44,208 nucleotides of DNA from JBBSGD01 sp038254435. GTDB lineage: Bacteria > Actinomycetota > CADDZG01 > WHSQ01. The stretch lies in the NCBI GenBank assembly GCA_038254435.1, contig JBBSGD010000014.1, forward strand, positions 1 to 44,208, in the 5' to 3' direction. The notes below the pieces were generated by a model. The model did not search any database. It was not told where the DNA came from and saw only the letters and a program-made list of their open reading frames with translations. The translations under genes and the position numbers were made by a program. Positions 14,770 to 22,909 of the stretch are shown piece after piece (within the stretch, counting starts at the first letter, position 1; the number at the start of each line of letters is the position of its first letter).

Positions 14770-16059
14770 CTACCTCTCGCAATTGGAAAGGTTCTCCCCC
14801 GAGACGCAGGTGTCGACTCCTTTCCCGCCGTTGAAAGCATCGATCCCGGCCCCGCCGCCGAGGTAGTCATCGCCCCCACGGCCGCGCAGGTTGTCGTTGG
14901 CCCCGCGGCTGATGAGACGGTTGGGAGCCGCATTGCCGGACAGGGAATCGTCGCCGGCAGTCCCCCGGACGTTCTCGACCCGAGCGAGCGAGGCAGTCAC
15001 GCCGGGTTCCGTGGCGGTCCCGGCGCGCAGATCCACCTCCGCCGGGCCCGGCGCCGGGTCGACAGTGGGGTCTAGAAAGGTGAGCAGGTCTATTCCCACC
15101 CCGCCGTCGACGCGGGCTCGGCCTCGTTCGAGCGAGAACACGTCATACCCGGGCCCTCCCGACATGGTCGCGCTGGGGCCGCGGAAGTTAAAGTCGTCTT
15201 GTCCCTTACCGCCCATGGCTCGGTTGCGTTCCCCGGAAAGGTCGAAGAGATCCTGGTCCTTACCCCCGTGGAGTTGGTCGTGGCCCACCGAGGCGATGCT
15301 TCCCGCGAGAGGGCACTTCGCTGAATAGCACGTGAAGTTGAAAAGGAAGTCGATCCCTTGGCGCCCGCGCAGAACGTCGTCACCAAGGTCTTTGGGACCG
15401 CCTAGGCTGGTGGCGCCTCCGAACAAATCGTTGTGCTTTCGGTTGCCGATGAGGACATCGTCGTGTCGGGAGCCCACGATCTCCTCGATGCCCCAAATCT
15501 TGTCGCGGCCTTGGCCGGTGGCCTCGTGGGTTCCCAGCCGAACCTCCACGCCCCTGCTCGAAGTCGAATAGATGATCGTGTCCGGATTGGGCGTCCCGCC
15601 GTGAACGCGGTCACGGCCCAGACCCGGCCAGATCAGGTCCTGTCCCCCGCTGCCAAAGAGGCGATCCCTTCCGGCTCCTCCGTGCATGTCGTCGCCGAAG
15701 AAGGTGTCGGCGCTTCCCGCCGCACGGACAAGGTCTGGCCCAACCCCACCCCGCTCCTCGTCAGATCCCGCTCCGCCCACGAGCTCGTCGGCCCCCCTCG
15801 CCCCTCTGAGAGTGTCGTCGCCCCGGCCCCCGCAAACGAGATCGTCCCCTCCCCCAGCACGAACACGATCATCCCCTCCCAAGGCCGCAATGACATCTGC
15901 GCCCTTTGTTCCACGAATGGAATCGGCTGCGGGCGTGCCGACGATGGTGGGAGACCGTCCGGCACAAGTCGGTTGCGCCGCGGCCGCGACGGGGGCTCCG
16001 GCGACGGCGCTCATCGAGAGGATGGCCGCAGTCACCATCCGGGGAATGATTCCATCCAC
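14770..16059 (-). CDS. Secreted RTX-like calcium-binding repeat protein
   Basis: The start is GTG 16059, six bases after AAAGGAG; a longer frame to 16158 lacks a signal. The first 27 residues (PRMVTAAILSMSAVAGAPVA) are a Sec signal peptide, and PTCAGR marks the mature start. The rest is filled with hemolysin-type nonapeptides such as GGDDRVRAG, GGRGDDTLRG, GGAGRDRLFG and GGDDYLGGG, which bind calcium in a beta-roll. Cysteines near both ends (PTCAG and VDTCVSGENLSNCER) could form disulfides outside the cell. No enzyme domain is visible among its 429 residues. It probably acts as a secreted structural or adhesive protein, exported by Sec rather than by a type I system. Confidence 0.75.
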   Translation of the reverse strand: MDGIIPRMVTAAILSMSAVAGAPVAAAAQPTCAGRSPTIVGTPAADSIRGTKGADVIAALGGDDRVRAGGGDDLVCGGRGDDTLRGARGADELVGGAGSDEERGGVGPDLVRAAGSADTFFGDDMHGGAGRDRLFGSGGQDLIWPGLGRDRVHGGTPNPDTIIYSTSSRGVEVRLGTHEATGQGRDKIWGIEEIVGSRHDDVLIGNRKHNDLFGGATSLGGPKDLGDDVLRGRQGIDFLFNFTCYSAKCPLAGSIASVGHDQLHGGKDQDLFDLSGERNRAMGGKGQDDFNFRGPSATMSGGPGYDVFSLERGRARVDGGVGIDLLTFLDPTVDPAPGPAEVDLRAGTATEPGVTASLARVENVRGTAGDDSLSGNAAPNRLISRGANDNLRGRGGDDYLGGGAGIDAFNGGKGVDTCVSGENLSNCER

Positions 16060-16664
16060 CTTGGGCTCCTTTCCTACGTCGACCTCAAAGTTCAAAAGAA
16101 GGGAACGTCGTCGCTCGGGTCCCAGGGAGTGCACGGCGTGCCGAGTTCGTCCCAGCAATAGCGGTGACCGAAGTTACCCTGATCACTCCCAATGGTCGTT
16201 GGAAGCCAAGTTGCCTGTCATTGGCCGCAGGTTCGGACGGAGCAGCTACAAGCCTCGAAATAATCGCCCTCCCACTCGAAACGACATATCTCCGCTCCTT
16301 CGTGAGGGTCGATGCCGGCTCGGCTCCGCGCCGGCCAGTCCAAGACTCACCACGTATATCTTGGCAGGAACGGACCCAGATTGCCAGGTGAGACCACCTT
16401 GAGTCAGGCTGAGAAAGAATCCGGTTACCCAACTAAATCCTGCGGTGGCGCCGATCCAGACATGGTCGACTTCCCCCCGCCGCGGTGAGGGCGCCTCACG
16501 AGAAAAGATGGGTAACCCTATGATGGCCTTCGACGCGGACTTCGTGAGCAAGGGCTTGTAGCAGCGCCTTCTGCTGATTGGGCGCGCCATGCGCCAATGC
16601 ATGATGGATGCGATCTTCAGGGGCTTCGAGCTGGGATCGATGACTGTGACAGCGACAGGTGACT
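16060..16664. other. Gene-free stretch
   Basis: About 600 bases between the starts and ends of two minus-strand genes hold no frame with family character. The promoter of the RTX-like gene should lie at its left end. Confidence 0.4.
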
Positions 16665-17225
16665 TTACAAGGTCAAGTCTGCGCTCACCTCGTAGATCGT
16701 CTCAAAACCGTCCTCCTCATCCCACTGCTCGCCCACCTCGACGAATCCGTACTGCAACACCAGGGTGCGTGACGAAGTGTTGTCAGGGCGGATAGTCGCT
16801 CGCACCGTGCGTACAGAGGGTTCACGTGCTGCGCGGTCGAGCAGCGCCACGAGCGCGGCACGCGCGTATCCCTGCCTGCGCCAGGCCGGGTCGACCGTAT
16901 AGCCGACCTCCACCATGCCTGCCGCGTCCGGAGGCCCGTGGTAACCGGCGCGACCGACGGCTACCTGACGCCGACTGTCGAAGATGGCCCCGGTGATCCA
17001 TCCTGCGGTTGTGGGGTCCGAATCGACTTGCCTGCTCCGCCGTTGCCACGTGCTCAGCCCCTCTGGCGCCACGAAGTACGGCGTCAACGTGATCGCCGCA
17101 GCTCGGTTCGCCGCGGTGAGGTCGCCGGCGGCTAGAGCGTGGATCACTGCAGGAGCCAGCTCAACGAGTCGAACGACTTTCGTCTCGGAGCGCGTCAAAG
17201 CCTGGGCATGGTCATCCTCAGTCAT
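16665..17225 (-). CDS. GNAT-family N-acetyltransferase
   Basis: The 186-residue protein has the acetyl-CoA-binding motif A in VEVGYTVDPAWRRQGYARAA (R-Q-G-Y-A loop), preceded by an acceptor-side region with GAIFDSRRQVAVGRAGYHG. It ends with TIRPDNTSSRTLVLQYGFVE, the usual RimJ/RimL-type close with the asparagine and tyrosine near the cofactor. The substrate, an amino acid, a protein N-terminus or a drug, cannot be told. It lies 33 bp downstream of the TetR gene on the same strand and may be co-transcribed with it. Confidence 0.8.
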   Translation of the reverse strand: MTEDDHAQALTRSETKVVRLVELAPAVIHALAAGDLTAANRAAAITLTPYFVAPEGLSTWQRRSRQVDSDPTTAGWITGAIFDSRRQVAVGRAGYHGPPDAAGMVEVGYTVDPAWRRQGYARAALVALLDRAAREPSVRTVRATIRPDNTSSRTLVLQYGFVEVGEQWDEEDGFETIYEVSADLTL

Positions 17226-17258
17226 CCTGCCGATGCTCCCAGGGATGGACCGGTGTGT

Positions 17259-17885
17259 CTAGGCGCTCGCTGCCAGCTCGACAAAACCGGCGGCCAGCTT
17301 CGCGGCGTCCACGTCGCCGACCGATGCGAGGGTGCGCCACACATGGAAGTCGATGGCGACACGGGCCGCAGCGTCGACGCGCTCTCGCCTGCGGCCGTGG
17401 ACACGAAACGGCTCCGTCAAAACGCCGCGGACTTCGCGAAGATAGGCGCCCAAACCGCGCTCGACTATCCGGTTGAGGGCGGGCATAAGCTCGGCGTCAC
17501 GCAGGACGTTCGCTGTCATCGGCTCCGTCTCGCGGTACCAGGCGTAAAGCTCGCGCAAGCCTTTCCGGAGCCGCCGGTGAGGGTCTGCGACCGAACGCCA
17601 AGCCGCCGCGTCCGGCGCCGGGTGCAGTGCACGCCAGTGCGACGAGCATGCCGCGAGCAGCGACGCCTTGTCGGGAAAGTGATTGTAAACCGTCACTCTC
17701 TGGACGCCGGCGCGGCGTGCGATCTCGCTAATCTGCGTCGCCGCCGGACCGACCGTGCAGTGGAGCTCGACGGTCGCCTCCGTGATCCGGCGATGGATGT
17801 CCTCCAGCCGCTCGGCGCGCTTCCTCAGCTCGTACTTACGCTTCTCGGGCATTTTAATTGACGCCATGTTAGCCGAAGTTGACAT
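17259..17885 (-). CDS. TetR-family transcriptional regulator
   Basis: The N-terminal DNA-binding domain is clear: RITEATVELHCTVGPAATQI leads into the HTH EIARRAGVQRVTVYNHFPDK, with the YNHFPDK signature. The remaining residues form the helical ligand-binding domain, for example LRKGLRELYAWYRETEPM. The start may be ATG 17885 or, more likely, ATG 17867. The gene is divergent from the cupin gene 71 bp away, so the usual arrangement would have it repress the cupin gene and itself. The inducer is unknown. Confidence 0.85.
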   Translation of the reverse strand: MSTSANMASIKMPEKRKYELRKRAERLEDIHRRITEATVELHCTVGPAATQISEIARRAGVQRVTVYNHFPDKASLLAACSSHWRALHPAPDAAAWRSVADPHRRLRKGLRELYAWYRETEPMTANVLRDAELMPALNRIVERGLGAYLREVRGVLTEPFRVHGRRRERVDAAARVAIDFHVWRTLASVGDVDAAKLAAGFVELAASA

Positions 17886-17956
17886 CAGGGCGCGGAGCCA
17901 TCATCATTCCCTGTACATGACGTAAAGCGAAAGGGGACCGGAATGGAAGGAGCTGT

Positions 17957-18439
17957 ACGGCACATGCTCAGCCCGACGAGGGTGAGGTTGTTCATCTGTT
18001 GGCCCTGGGGGTGCGCTTCATGATCGGCGGCGAGACGACGGGGAATAGGTTCAGCCTCGTCGAGCACCCGCTGCCGCCACGAGCGCTCGGCTCGCCGGTC
18101 CACACCCATCGCAATGAGGACGAATACTCGTTCGTGCTGGAAGGCCGCGTCGGCGTGCAGCTCGGCGACGAGGTTCTCGAGGCGCGCCCCGGTGACCTCG
18201 TCTTCAAGCCGCGCGGCCTCGCGCACGCGTTCTGGAACGCGGGTGACGCGCCCGCGCGCCTGCTGGAGCTAATCTCGCCGGCCGGGTTCGAGAACTATTT
18301 CCGCGAGCTCGCGCCGTTGTTGGCGGCACCCGATCGGGACGAGGCTGCCATCGACGAGGTCGTCGCCCGCTACGAGGTCGACATGGACTTCGGGACGATC
18401 CCAATGCTTGCCGAGCGGCACGGCCTGCGACTCGGGTAG
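17957..18439 (+). CDS. Cupin-domain protein with ACG start
   Basis: The first standard start in frame is TTG 17999, but family-like sequence (AHAQPDEGEVVHLLALGVRF) begins earlier. ACG 17957 lies four bases after AAGGAG and gives a 160-residue protein of normal length. Cupin motif 1 is seen in GSPVHTHRNEDEYSFVLEGR with the metal ligands H, H and E, and motif 2 in ARPGDLVFKPRGLAHAFWNAG with the last histidine. A helical tail (YFRELAPLLAAP) follows. It is divergent from a TetR gene that probably controls it. A TTGACA box at 17879-17884 lies in the right place, with a weak CATCAT 17 bases on. Confidence 0.75.
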   Translation, partial: TAHAQPDEGEVVHLLALGVRFMIGGETTGNRFSLVEHPLPPRALGSPVHTHRNEDEYSFVLEGRVGVQLGDEVLEARPGDLVFKPRGLAHAFWNAGDAPARLLELISPAGFENYFRELAPLLAAPDRDEAAIDEVVARYEVDMDFGTIPMLAERHGLRLG

Positions 18440-18773
18440 CCGCGTCACCGTTCGGGTCAGAGCTGCAGCACCGCTGTCGGGATCCCCTTGATCTTGCCGC
18501 GACCGTCTGCCGCCTACTCCGTTGAGCGCGTCCGCCAGCAGTCATGTCATCACGATCATGTAACTCGCCGGGTCCACCGGCTGACGGCAGACGGTCTGCG
18601 CGAGGTTGCTTCTGACGCCGGATCAGGGCCACACGGAAATGGATACGGCTTATAGGACCCGCGCCGGATGAAGCCGTAACTCGAGTGCAGCGATGAGTTT
18701 CAGGCCGACCCGCGGTCTTAGGGGTACGTTTGTAGTCACCAGGCGCCGGCCACCGGCGCGGAGAGGAGACACG
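18440..18773. other. Gene-free stretch with a 12-bp spaced inverted repeat
   Basis: No gene is seen. GACCGTCTGCCG at 18501-18512 is the exact inverse of 18585-18596, with 72 bases between. The GAGAGGAG ribosome-binding site of the next gene lies at 18761-18768. Confidence 0.45.
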
Positions 18774-19145
18774 ATGGGACAGCCGGTAGTCCACTTCGAG
18801 ATCATCGGGAAGGACGGCGGGAAGCTGCAGAGCTACTACTCGGACCTGTTCGGGTGGGAGATCGACTCCGACAACGCGATGAACTACGGGACGGTGCAGC
18901 GCGAAGGGAACCTCAACGCCGAGGGCATCGGGGTCGGCGGCGGCGTCGCAGGGGGACCCGAAGGGTATGCGGGCCACGTCACCTTCTACGTCGAGGTGCC
19001 CGACGTGGAGGCCGCGCTCGCGAAGGCCGAGAGCCTCGGCGGGTCGCGGCTGATGGGCCCGGACAAGGTGATGGAGGGGATTGAGATAGGCATGTTCAAC
19101 GATCCCGAGGGCCACGTGATTGGTGTCATCAAGTCAGGTTCATAG
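18774..19145 (+). CDS. VOC-family protein (glyoxalase-like)
   Basis: ATG 18774 follows GAGAGGAG by five bases. The 123-residue single VOC module has VVHFEIIGKDGGKLQSYYSD, LFGWEIDSDN, HVTFYVEVPDVEAALAKAE and a closing MFNDPEGHVIGVI, the short form often seen beside ECF sigma factors in actinobacteria. Metal ligands are in place (H in HFEI, H in GHVTF, E or D near the end), but the substrate is unknown. A strong terminator follows at once. Confidence 0.8.
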   Translation: MGQPVVHFEIIGKDGGKLQSYYSDLFGWEIDSDNAMNYGTVQREGNLNAEGIGVGGGVAGGPEGYAGHVTFYVEVPDVEAALAKAESLGGSRLMGPDKVMEGIEIGMFNDPEGHVIGVIKSGS

Positions 19146-19158
19146 CAGTCTCCTCGCA

Positions 19159-19193
19159 GAGAAAGGGCCCCGCTTTACGCGGGGCCCTTTCTC
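19159..19193 (+). terminator. Strong intrinsic-type hairpin terminator
   Basis: A perfect 15-bp stem, GAGAAAGGGCCCCGC with loop TTTAC, lies 14 bases after the VOC stop. The downstream arm ends in TTTCTC, with no further T-run. Confidence 0.75.
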
Positions 19194-19329
19194 ATGCGCG
19201 GGATGTCACGTCGCCGAGCAAGAGCGCCGTCCGGCCGCACTCCTCTGCCCGAGGGACGCCGCGATGAGTTTCACCGGGCCGATGAGTCTCCTTTGAGAAG
19301 GACAGCGACAGGCGGAAGAGGAGACGCGG

Positions 19330-19764
19330 TTGACCGCAGCCGAGCAGCCGCCGGCGACATCAGGGCGCGCGCTGAAATCGCCCTCCGAGCCGAGCACGGT
19401 CGTCTTGGTCATCGGCGGTTCGATCACCCGCGCTGATGTCCCCGTTCTCTGCGAGCGCCTCCGCGTAGTGCTGGCGGACAGCGATGTCGATCGTGTCGTT
19501 TGCGATGTCGGCGGGCTCACCGACCCGGACGCTGTCACGGTCGATGCGCTGGCCCGGCTCCAGCTCACCGCCCGGCGGCTCGGGCGCCCGGTGGAGCTGC
19601 ACCATGCCCCCGGCGAGCTGCAGCAGATGCTCGCCCTGATGGGCCTGGGCGACTGCTTCCCGTTGTGTGCGGGGTTACGGCTCGAGGCGAGCGGGGAGGC
19701 CGAAGAGCGGGAAGAGGTTCGCCGTGTCGAGAAAGAAGCTGATTCCGGTGATCCGACCGGCTGA
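19330..19764 (+). CDS. STAS-domain protein overlapping the ECF sigma factor gene
   Basis: TTG 19330 sits seven bases after GAGGAG. Residues 15-115 form a STAS fold: STVVLVIGGSITRADVPVLC, then DRVVCDVGGLTDPDAVTVDA with the usual switch region around DPDAVTVD, and LARLQLTARRLGRPVELHHA. There is no serine at the classical phosphorylation spot, where TDPDAVT is read. STAS proteins act as anti-anti-sigma factors or sensors. The last 30 residues, rich in Glu and Arg, are encoded in a 90-base convergent overlap with the end of the sigma gene. Confidence 0.75.
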   Translation: MTAAEQPPATSGRALKSPSEPSTVVLVIGGSITRADVPVLCERLRVVLADSDVDRVVCDVGGLTDPDAVTVDALARLQLTARRLGRPVELHHAPGELQQMLALMGLGDCFPLCAGLRLEASGEAEEREEVRRVEKEADSGDPTG

Positions 19765-20688
19765 TATCTCGAGGACCTGGAGTGCCCACGGCTCATAGAC
19801 GTCTCTCGACTCGCCGGGCTTGTATTGCCCGAACGCGGGCGACCCGTTCGCCACGCTCGGGACCAAGCGCGAGCCGCGACAGCCGATGCCGGGCCCAAGG
19901 CACCACCGCCGGATGTCGAGGTGGCTCTGCAGCCATAGCTTGTAGGGCGGCATCGACCACGTCGCGTCCTCGTGGAGCAGCGCGGTGAGCGCATCGAGGT
20001 CATACCGTTCGAACGCGTCGACGTAGCGGGCCAGAAGCGCTTGCTGCGCTTGGTCCAGTGGCTCTGACGGGCCGGCCGCCGTGACGTCGTTGGCGGAGAT
20101 TCCCGAGCGGGCTCGCTGGAGCGCGCTGTTGACCGATGCAACGGTGGTGTCGAGCAGCTCCGCTACCTCGGTCGCCTTCCAGCGCAGCACCTCCCTCAGG
20201 ATCAGCACCGCTCGCTGCCGGGGCGGAAGGTGCTGCAGCGCGGCGACAAAGGCAAGACGGATCGTCTCGCGCAACTCTGCCACTTCGGCCGGATCCCCGC
20301 CCGCAGGCAGGACACGGCCGTCGGGGATCGGCTGGATCCACGTGGTCTCTGCTAGCGCATCGCCAAGGGGTGCGTCGGCGGTTTTCGAGGGTCCAAGATC
20401 CATGGGGCGGGCGCGACGCTCTCTGCCGTTCAGCATGTCAAGGCACACGTTGGTGGCGATGCGATAAAGCCACGAGCGCAGCGCCGCTCGACCCTCGAAA
20501 TCATCGAAGTTCCGCCACGCCCGCAGGAGCGTCTCCTGAACGGCGTCCTCCGCCTCGAAGGTCGACCCCAGCATCCGGTAGCAGTAGGCGGTCAGCTCCG
20601 CCCGATGCTGCTCCAAGCGGAGCTCCAGCTCTCCGGGCCCGCGCGTAGCCGTGCTCTGGCCCACAATATCTGTTGCCAAGTCGGTCAT
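19675..20688 (-). CDS. ECF sigma factor with SnoaL-like C-terminal domain (SigG/SigJ type)
   Basis: The 337-residue protein has sigma region 2 (LTAYCYRMLGSTFEAEDAVQ, then LLRAWRNFDDFEGRA and RSWLYRIATNVCLDML) and region 4 (LPPRQRAVLILREVLRWKAT, then AELLDTTVASVNSALQRAR). A roughly 130-residue SnoaL/NTF2-like domain follows, from ARYVDAFERYDLDALTALL to LFPLFGLPARL. In this group the tail modulates sigma activity and no membrane anti-sigma is needed. No anti-sigma gene is next to it; a STAS gene overlaps its 3' end. VOC, cupin, RibD-C and YCII genes nearby are of the kind often linked to such sigma factors, so they are candidate targets. Confidence 0.85.
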   Translation of the reverse strand: MTDLATDIVGQSTATRGPGELELRLEQHRAELTAYCYRMLGSTFEAEDAVQETLLRAWRNFDDFEGRAALRSWLYRIATNVCLDMLNGRERRARPMDLGPSKTADAPLGDALAETTWIQPIPDGRVLPAGGDPAEVAELRETIRLAFVAALQHLPPRQRAVLILREVLRWKATEVAELLDTTVASVNSALQRARSGISANDVTAAGPSEPLDQAQQALLARYVDAFERYDLDALTALLHEDATWSMPPYKLWLQSHLDIRRWCLGPGIGCRGSRLVPSVANGSPAFGQYKPGESRDVYEPWALQVLEISAGRITGISFFLDTANLFPLFGLPARLEP

Positions 20689-21032
20689 CCCGGGTCGCTC
20701 CTCTCCGCCCTAGGTGCCTGCGCGACGAATCCCGGTCCAAGCGACCATCATAGGCCGACGCATCGCACGGCGGACTCTCTGCCCTACCGCAGGGATGACG
20801 CACAGAGCACTCACATTAGGGGAGCCAGCCGGAACGGACTCTCCGCGCATAGCCGATGGGCTCTTGTGCCCCGCAGCATCCAATCACACAGATCTACAAA
20901 AGAGAGGTGGAATGCCGCTTGGGAGTGCGGCATTGGGTGCCGCAAGAGTCGTCCGAGCGGCTCCCGCGCTGTCGCCGCGGCGGAGATCGGTACGGCGCCG
21001 GCCCCTTGACGCTCAGTTCCGGCGGCACGGTC
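20689..21032. other. Gene-free stretch upstream of the sigma factor gene
   Basis: No gene is supported on either strand in 344 bases. The sigma factor promoter must lie at the left end. Confidence 0.4.
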
Positions 21033-21419
21033 TCAGCTGGAAGCGATGGGGGAAGCCCATGACGGCCGCGGTATCAGGCAGAACGGGTGGCCCGCCGGAT
21101 CGGCATACACGCAGGAGTCATTGTCCCCGTTGCCCAGCCGCTGCGCGCCCAGCCCCAGGACCCGCGGCCCGGCGGCATTGATGTCGTCGACCATGATATC
21201 GAGATGAAACTGCTGCGGCCGGTTGGGGTTGGGCCACTGCGGTGGCTGAAGGTCGGGCGCCAGTTGGAACGCGATACCGGACGACTCGTCGTTTTCGGCA
21301 ATCACCACCCAGTCGTCCTCCTGCCAGGTGATCGGCAGCCCGACTAGCTCCGAGTAGAAGGCTGCCAGCGCCGCCGGATCCGGACAATCGATGACCACAT
21401 GGTGGAGGCGTCCGATCAC
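21033..21419 (-). CDS. VOC-family protein (glyoxalase-like)
   Basis: Family sequence begins at VIGRLHHVVIDCPDPAALAA, so I take GTG 21419 as start rather than the longer frame to 21509. The 128-residue module shows FYSELVGLPITWQEDDWVVI, then FHLDIMVDDINAAGPRVLGL and VYADPAGHPFCLIPRP. This is the actinobacterial VOC form with HHVVIDC, the central FHLD and the GHPFCL end. The function is unknown. Confidence 0.8.
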   Translation of the reverse strand: MIGRLHHVVIDCPDPAALAAFYSELVGLPITWQEDDWVVIAENDESSGIAFQLAPDLQPPQWPNPNRPQQFHLDIMVDDINAAGPRVLGLGAQRLGNGDNDSCVYADPAGHPFCLIPRPSWASPIASS

Positions 21420-21647
21420 GATGCCGAGTATGCCACCCGCCAACCGGGCACACGTTCCTGAGCGCTCCATCAAGTCGGCTCTGGGAGCATGGCAAGCACC
21501 GCGAGGCAAGAGCTCGGCCCGCTCTCTGCCGTTCGAGACTCACGAATCCGTCTGCATGCAATGAGGTCTAATGGAGCTTCTAACGTAGTCGTGGAGCAGC
21601 AGTTCGCACCGGCGTTGGGCCGATAAGAACAGTGGCTAGGAGGCGCG

Positions 21648-22562
21648 ATGAAGATCGGAATGGTTGGTCTCGGCCGGATGGGTGCGAACATGACCCGCCG
21701 GCTGATCAAGGGCGGTCACGAGGTGGTCGTCTTCGACGTCAACCAGGACACAGTGAAGGGCCTCGCCGGCGAGGGCGCCGACGGCTCGTCCTCGCTGAAA
21801 GACCTCGCTACCAAGCTCGACGCCCCCCGAGCCGTGTGGATCATGGTCCCCGCGGGTGAGATCACGAGTAAGACGGTCGACGATCTCGCCGCGTGCCTTG
21901 AGGCGGGCGACACCGTCATCGACGGCGGCAACTCCCGCTACACCGACAGCCTCGAGCATGCAGAACGCCTCTCGGCGGAGGGAATCGACTTCATCGACGC
22001 GGGCACATCCGGCGGGGTGTGGGGTCTGAAAGAAGGTTACTGTCTGATGATCGGCGCCGACGAGGCCGCCTTCGACAGAGTCGAGCCGATCTTTGCAACC
22101 CTTGCTCCTCCGGACGGCTATGCGCGCGTCGGAGCTCCCGGTTCCGGGCACTTCGTGAAGATGGTTCACAACGGGATCGAGTACGCGCTGATGCAGGCTT
22201 ACGGCGAAGGCTTTGCCATCCTCGAGTCAAACGACTTCGAGCTCGACCTTCCCGCGGTCGCCGAGGTGTGGAGGCATGGCAGCGTGATCCGTTCGTGGCT
22301 TCTCGATCTCGCGGCCGACGCGCTCAAGAAGGATCCCAAGCTCGAGCAGCTCGAGGGATACGTCGATGACTCGGGTGAGGGACGCTGGACCGTGCAGAGC
22401 GCTATTGAGCAATCCGTCGCCGCTCCTACCATCGCTCTATCCCTCTTCGCCCGCTTCTCGTCGCGCGACGACAACGCTTTCTCCAACCGCCTGCTGGCCG
22501 CGTTGCGCAACGAGTTTGGAGGCCACGCTATACACAAGGGCGGCGCCACGGAAAAAAGCTAG
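21648..22562 (+). CDS. gnd: 6-phosphogluconate dehydrogenase, decarboxylating (short type)
   Basis: It converts 6-phosphogluconate to ribulose 5-phosphate, CO2 and a reduced nicotinamide cofactor. The N-terminal Rossmann motif is MKIGMVGLGRMGANMTRRL, with an acidic FDVN after strand 2. Substrate-binding motifs DGGNSRYTDS, AGTSGGVWGLKEGYCLMIG and GSGHFVKMVHNGIEYALMQA with the catalytic lysine are intact. At 304 residues it is the short homotetrameric type. ATG 21648 lies behind AGGAGG. It is convergent with acpS, the two stop codons overlapping at GCTAGC. zwf and pgl, the other oxidative pentose phosphate genes, are elsewhere in the window. Confidence 0.92.
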   Translation: MKIGMVGLGRMGANMTRRLIKGGHEVVVFDVNQDTVKGLAGEGADGSSSLKDLATKLDAPRAVWIMVPAGEITSKTVDDLAACLEAGDTVIDGGNSRYTDSLEHAERLSAEGIDFIDAGTSGGVWGLKEGYCLMIGADEAAFDRVEPIFATLAPPDGYARVGAPGSGHFVKMVHNGIEYALMQAYGEGFAILESNDFELDLPAVAEVWRHGSVIRSWLLDLAADALKKDPKLEQLEGYVDDSGEGRWTVQSAIEQSVAAPTIALSLFARFSSRDDNAFSNRLLAALRNEFGGHAIHKGGATEKS

Positions 22563-22909
22563 CGTTCCGGAGCTTGCACGAGTGCCACGGCTGCGGCCAC
22601 AGGCCCATCGTGCGAGATGGAAACCATGACCTCCGCGACCCCGGAGCCTCTTTGCACTCGGGCTCTCGGAGCCCCGTCATCGCCGCTGAGCACCTCGATT
22701 CTCGTTGCCCACGCGACGAGAGGGCCGAGGCGCAGCGCCTTGATGGCCGCTTCCTTCGCGGCAAGCCGGCCGGCGAAATGCGCCACCGGATCGGTCTTGG
22801 AGCGACAATATGAACGCTCCTCGGGGGTGAACAGCCTCATCTCGAGGCCGGGACTGCGTTCGAGCGCCGCCCGCAAACGCTCAACGGCGACGACGTCGAT
22901 GCCGATCAC
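22559..22909 (-). CDS. acpS: Holo-[acyl-carrier-protein] synthase
   Basis: It moves the phosphopantetheine arm from CoA to the serine of acyl carrier protein. The 116-residue product from GTG 22909 shows VIGIDVVAVERLRAAL with the Mg-binding aspartate, RLFTPEERSYC, and HFAGRLAAKEAAIKAL with the conserved KEA. The GTG overlaps the stop of fabL as GTGA. Its substrate acpP is three genes upstream in the same operon. Confidence 0.9.
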   Translation of the reverse strand: MIGIDVVAVERLRAALERSPGLEMRLFTPEERSYCRSKTDPVAHFAGRLAAKEAAIKALRLGPLVAWATRIEVLSGDDGAPRARVQRGSGVAEVMVSISHDGPVAAAVALVQAPER

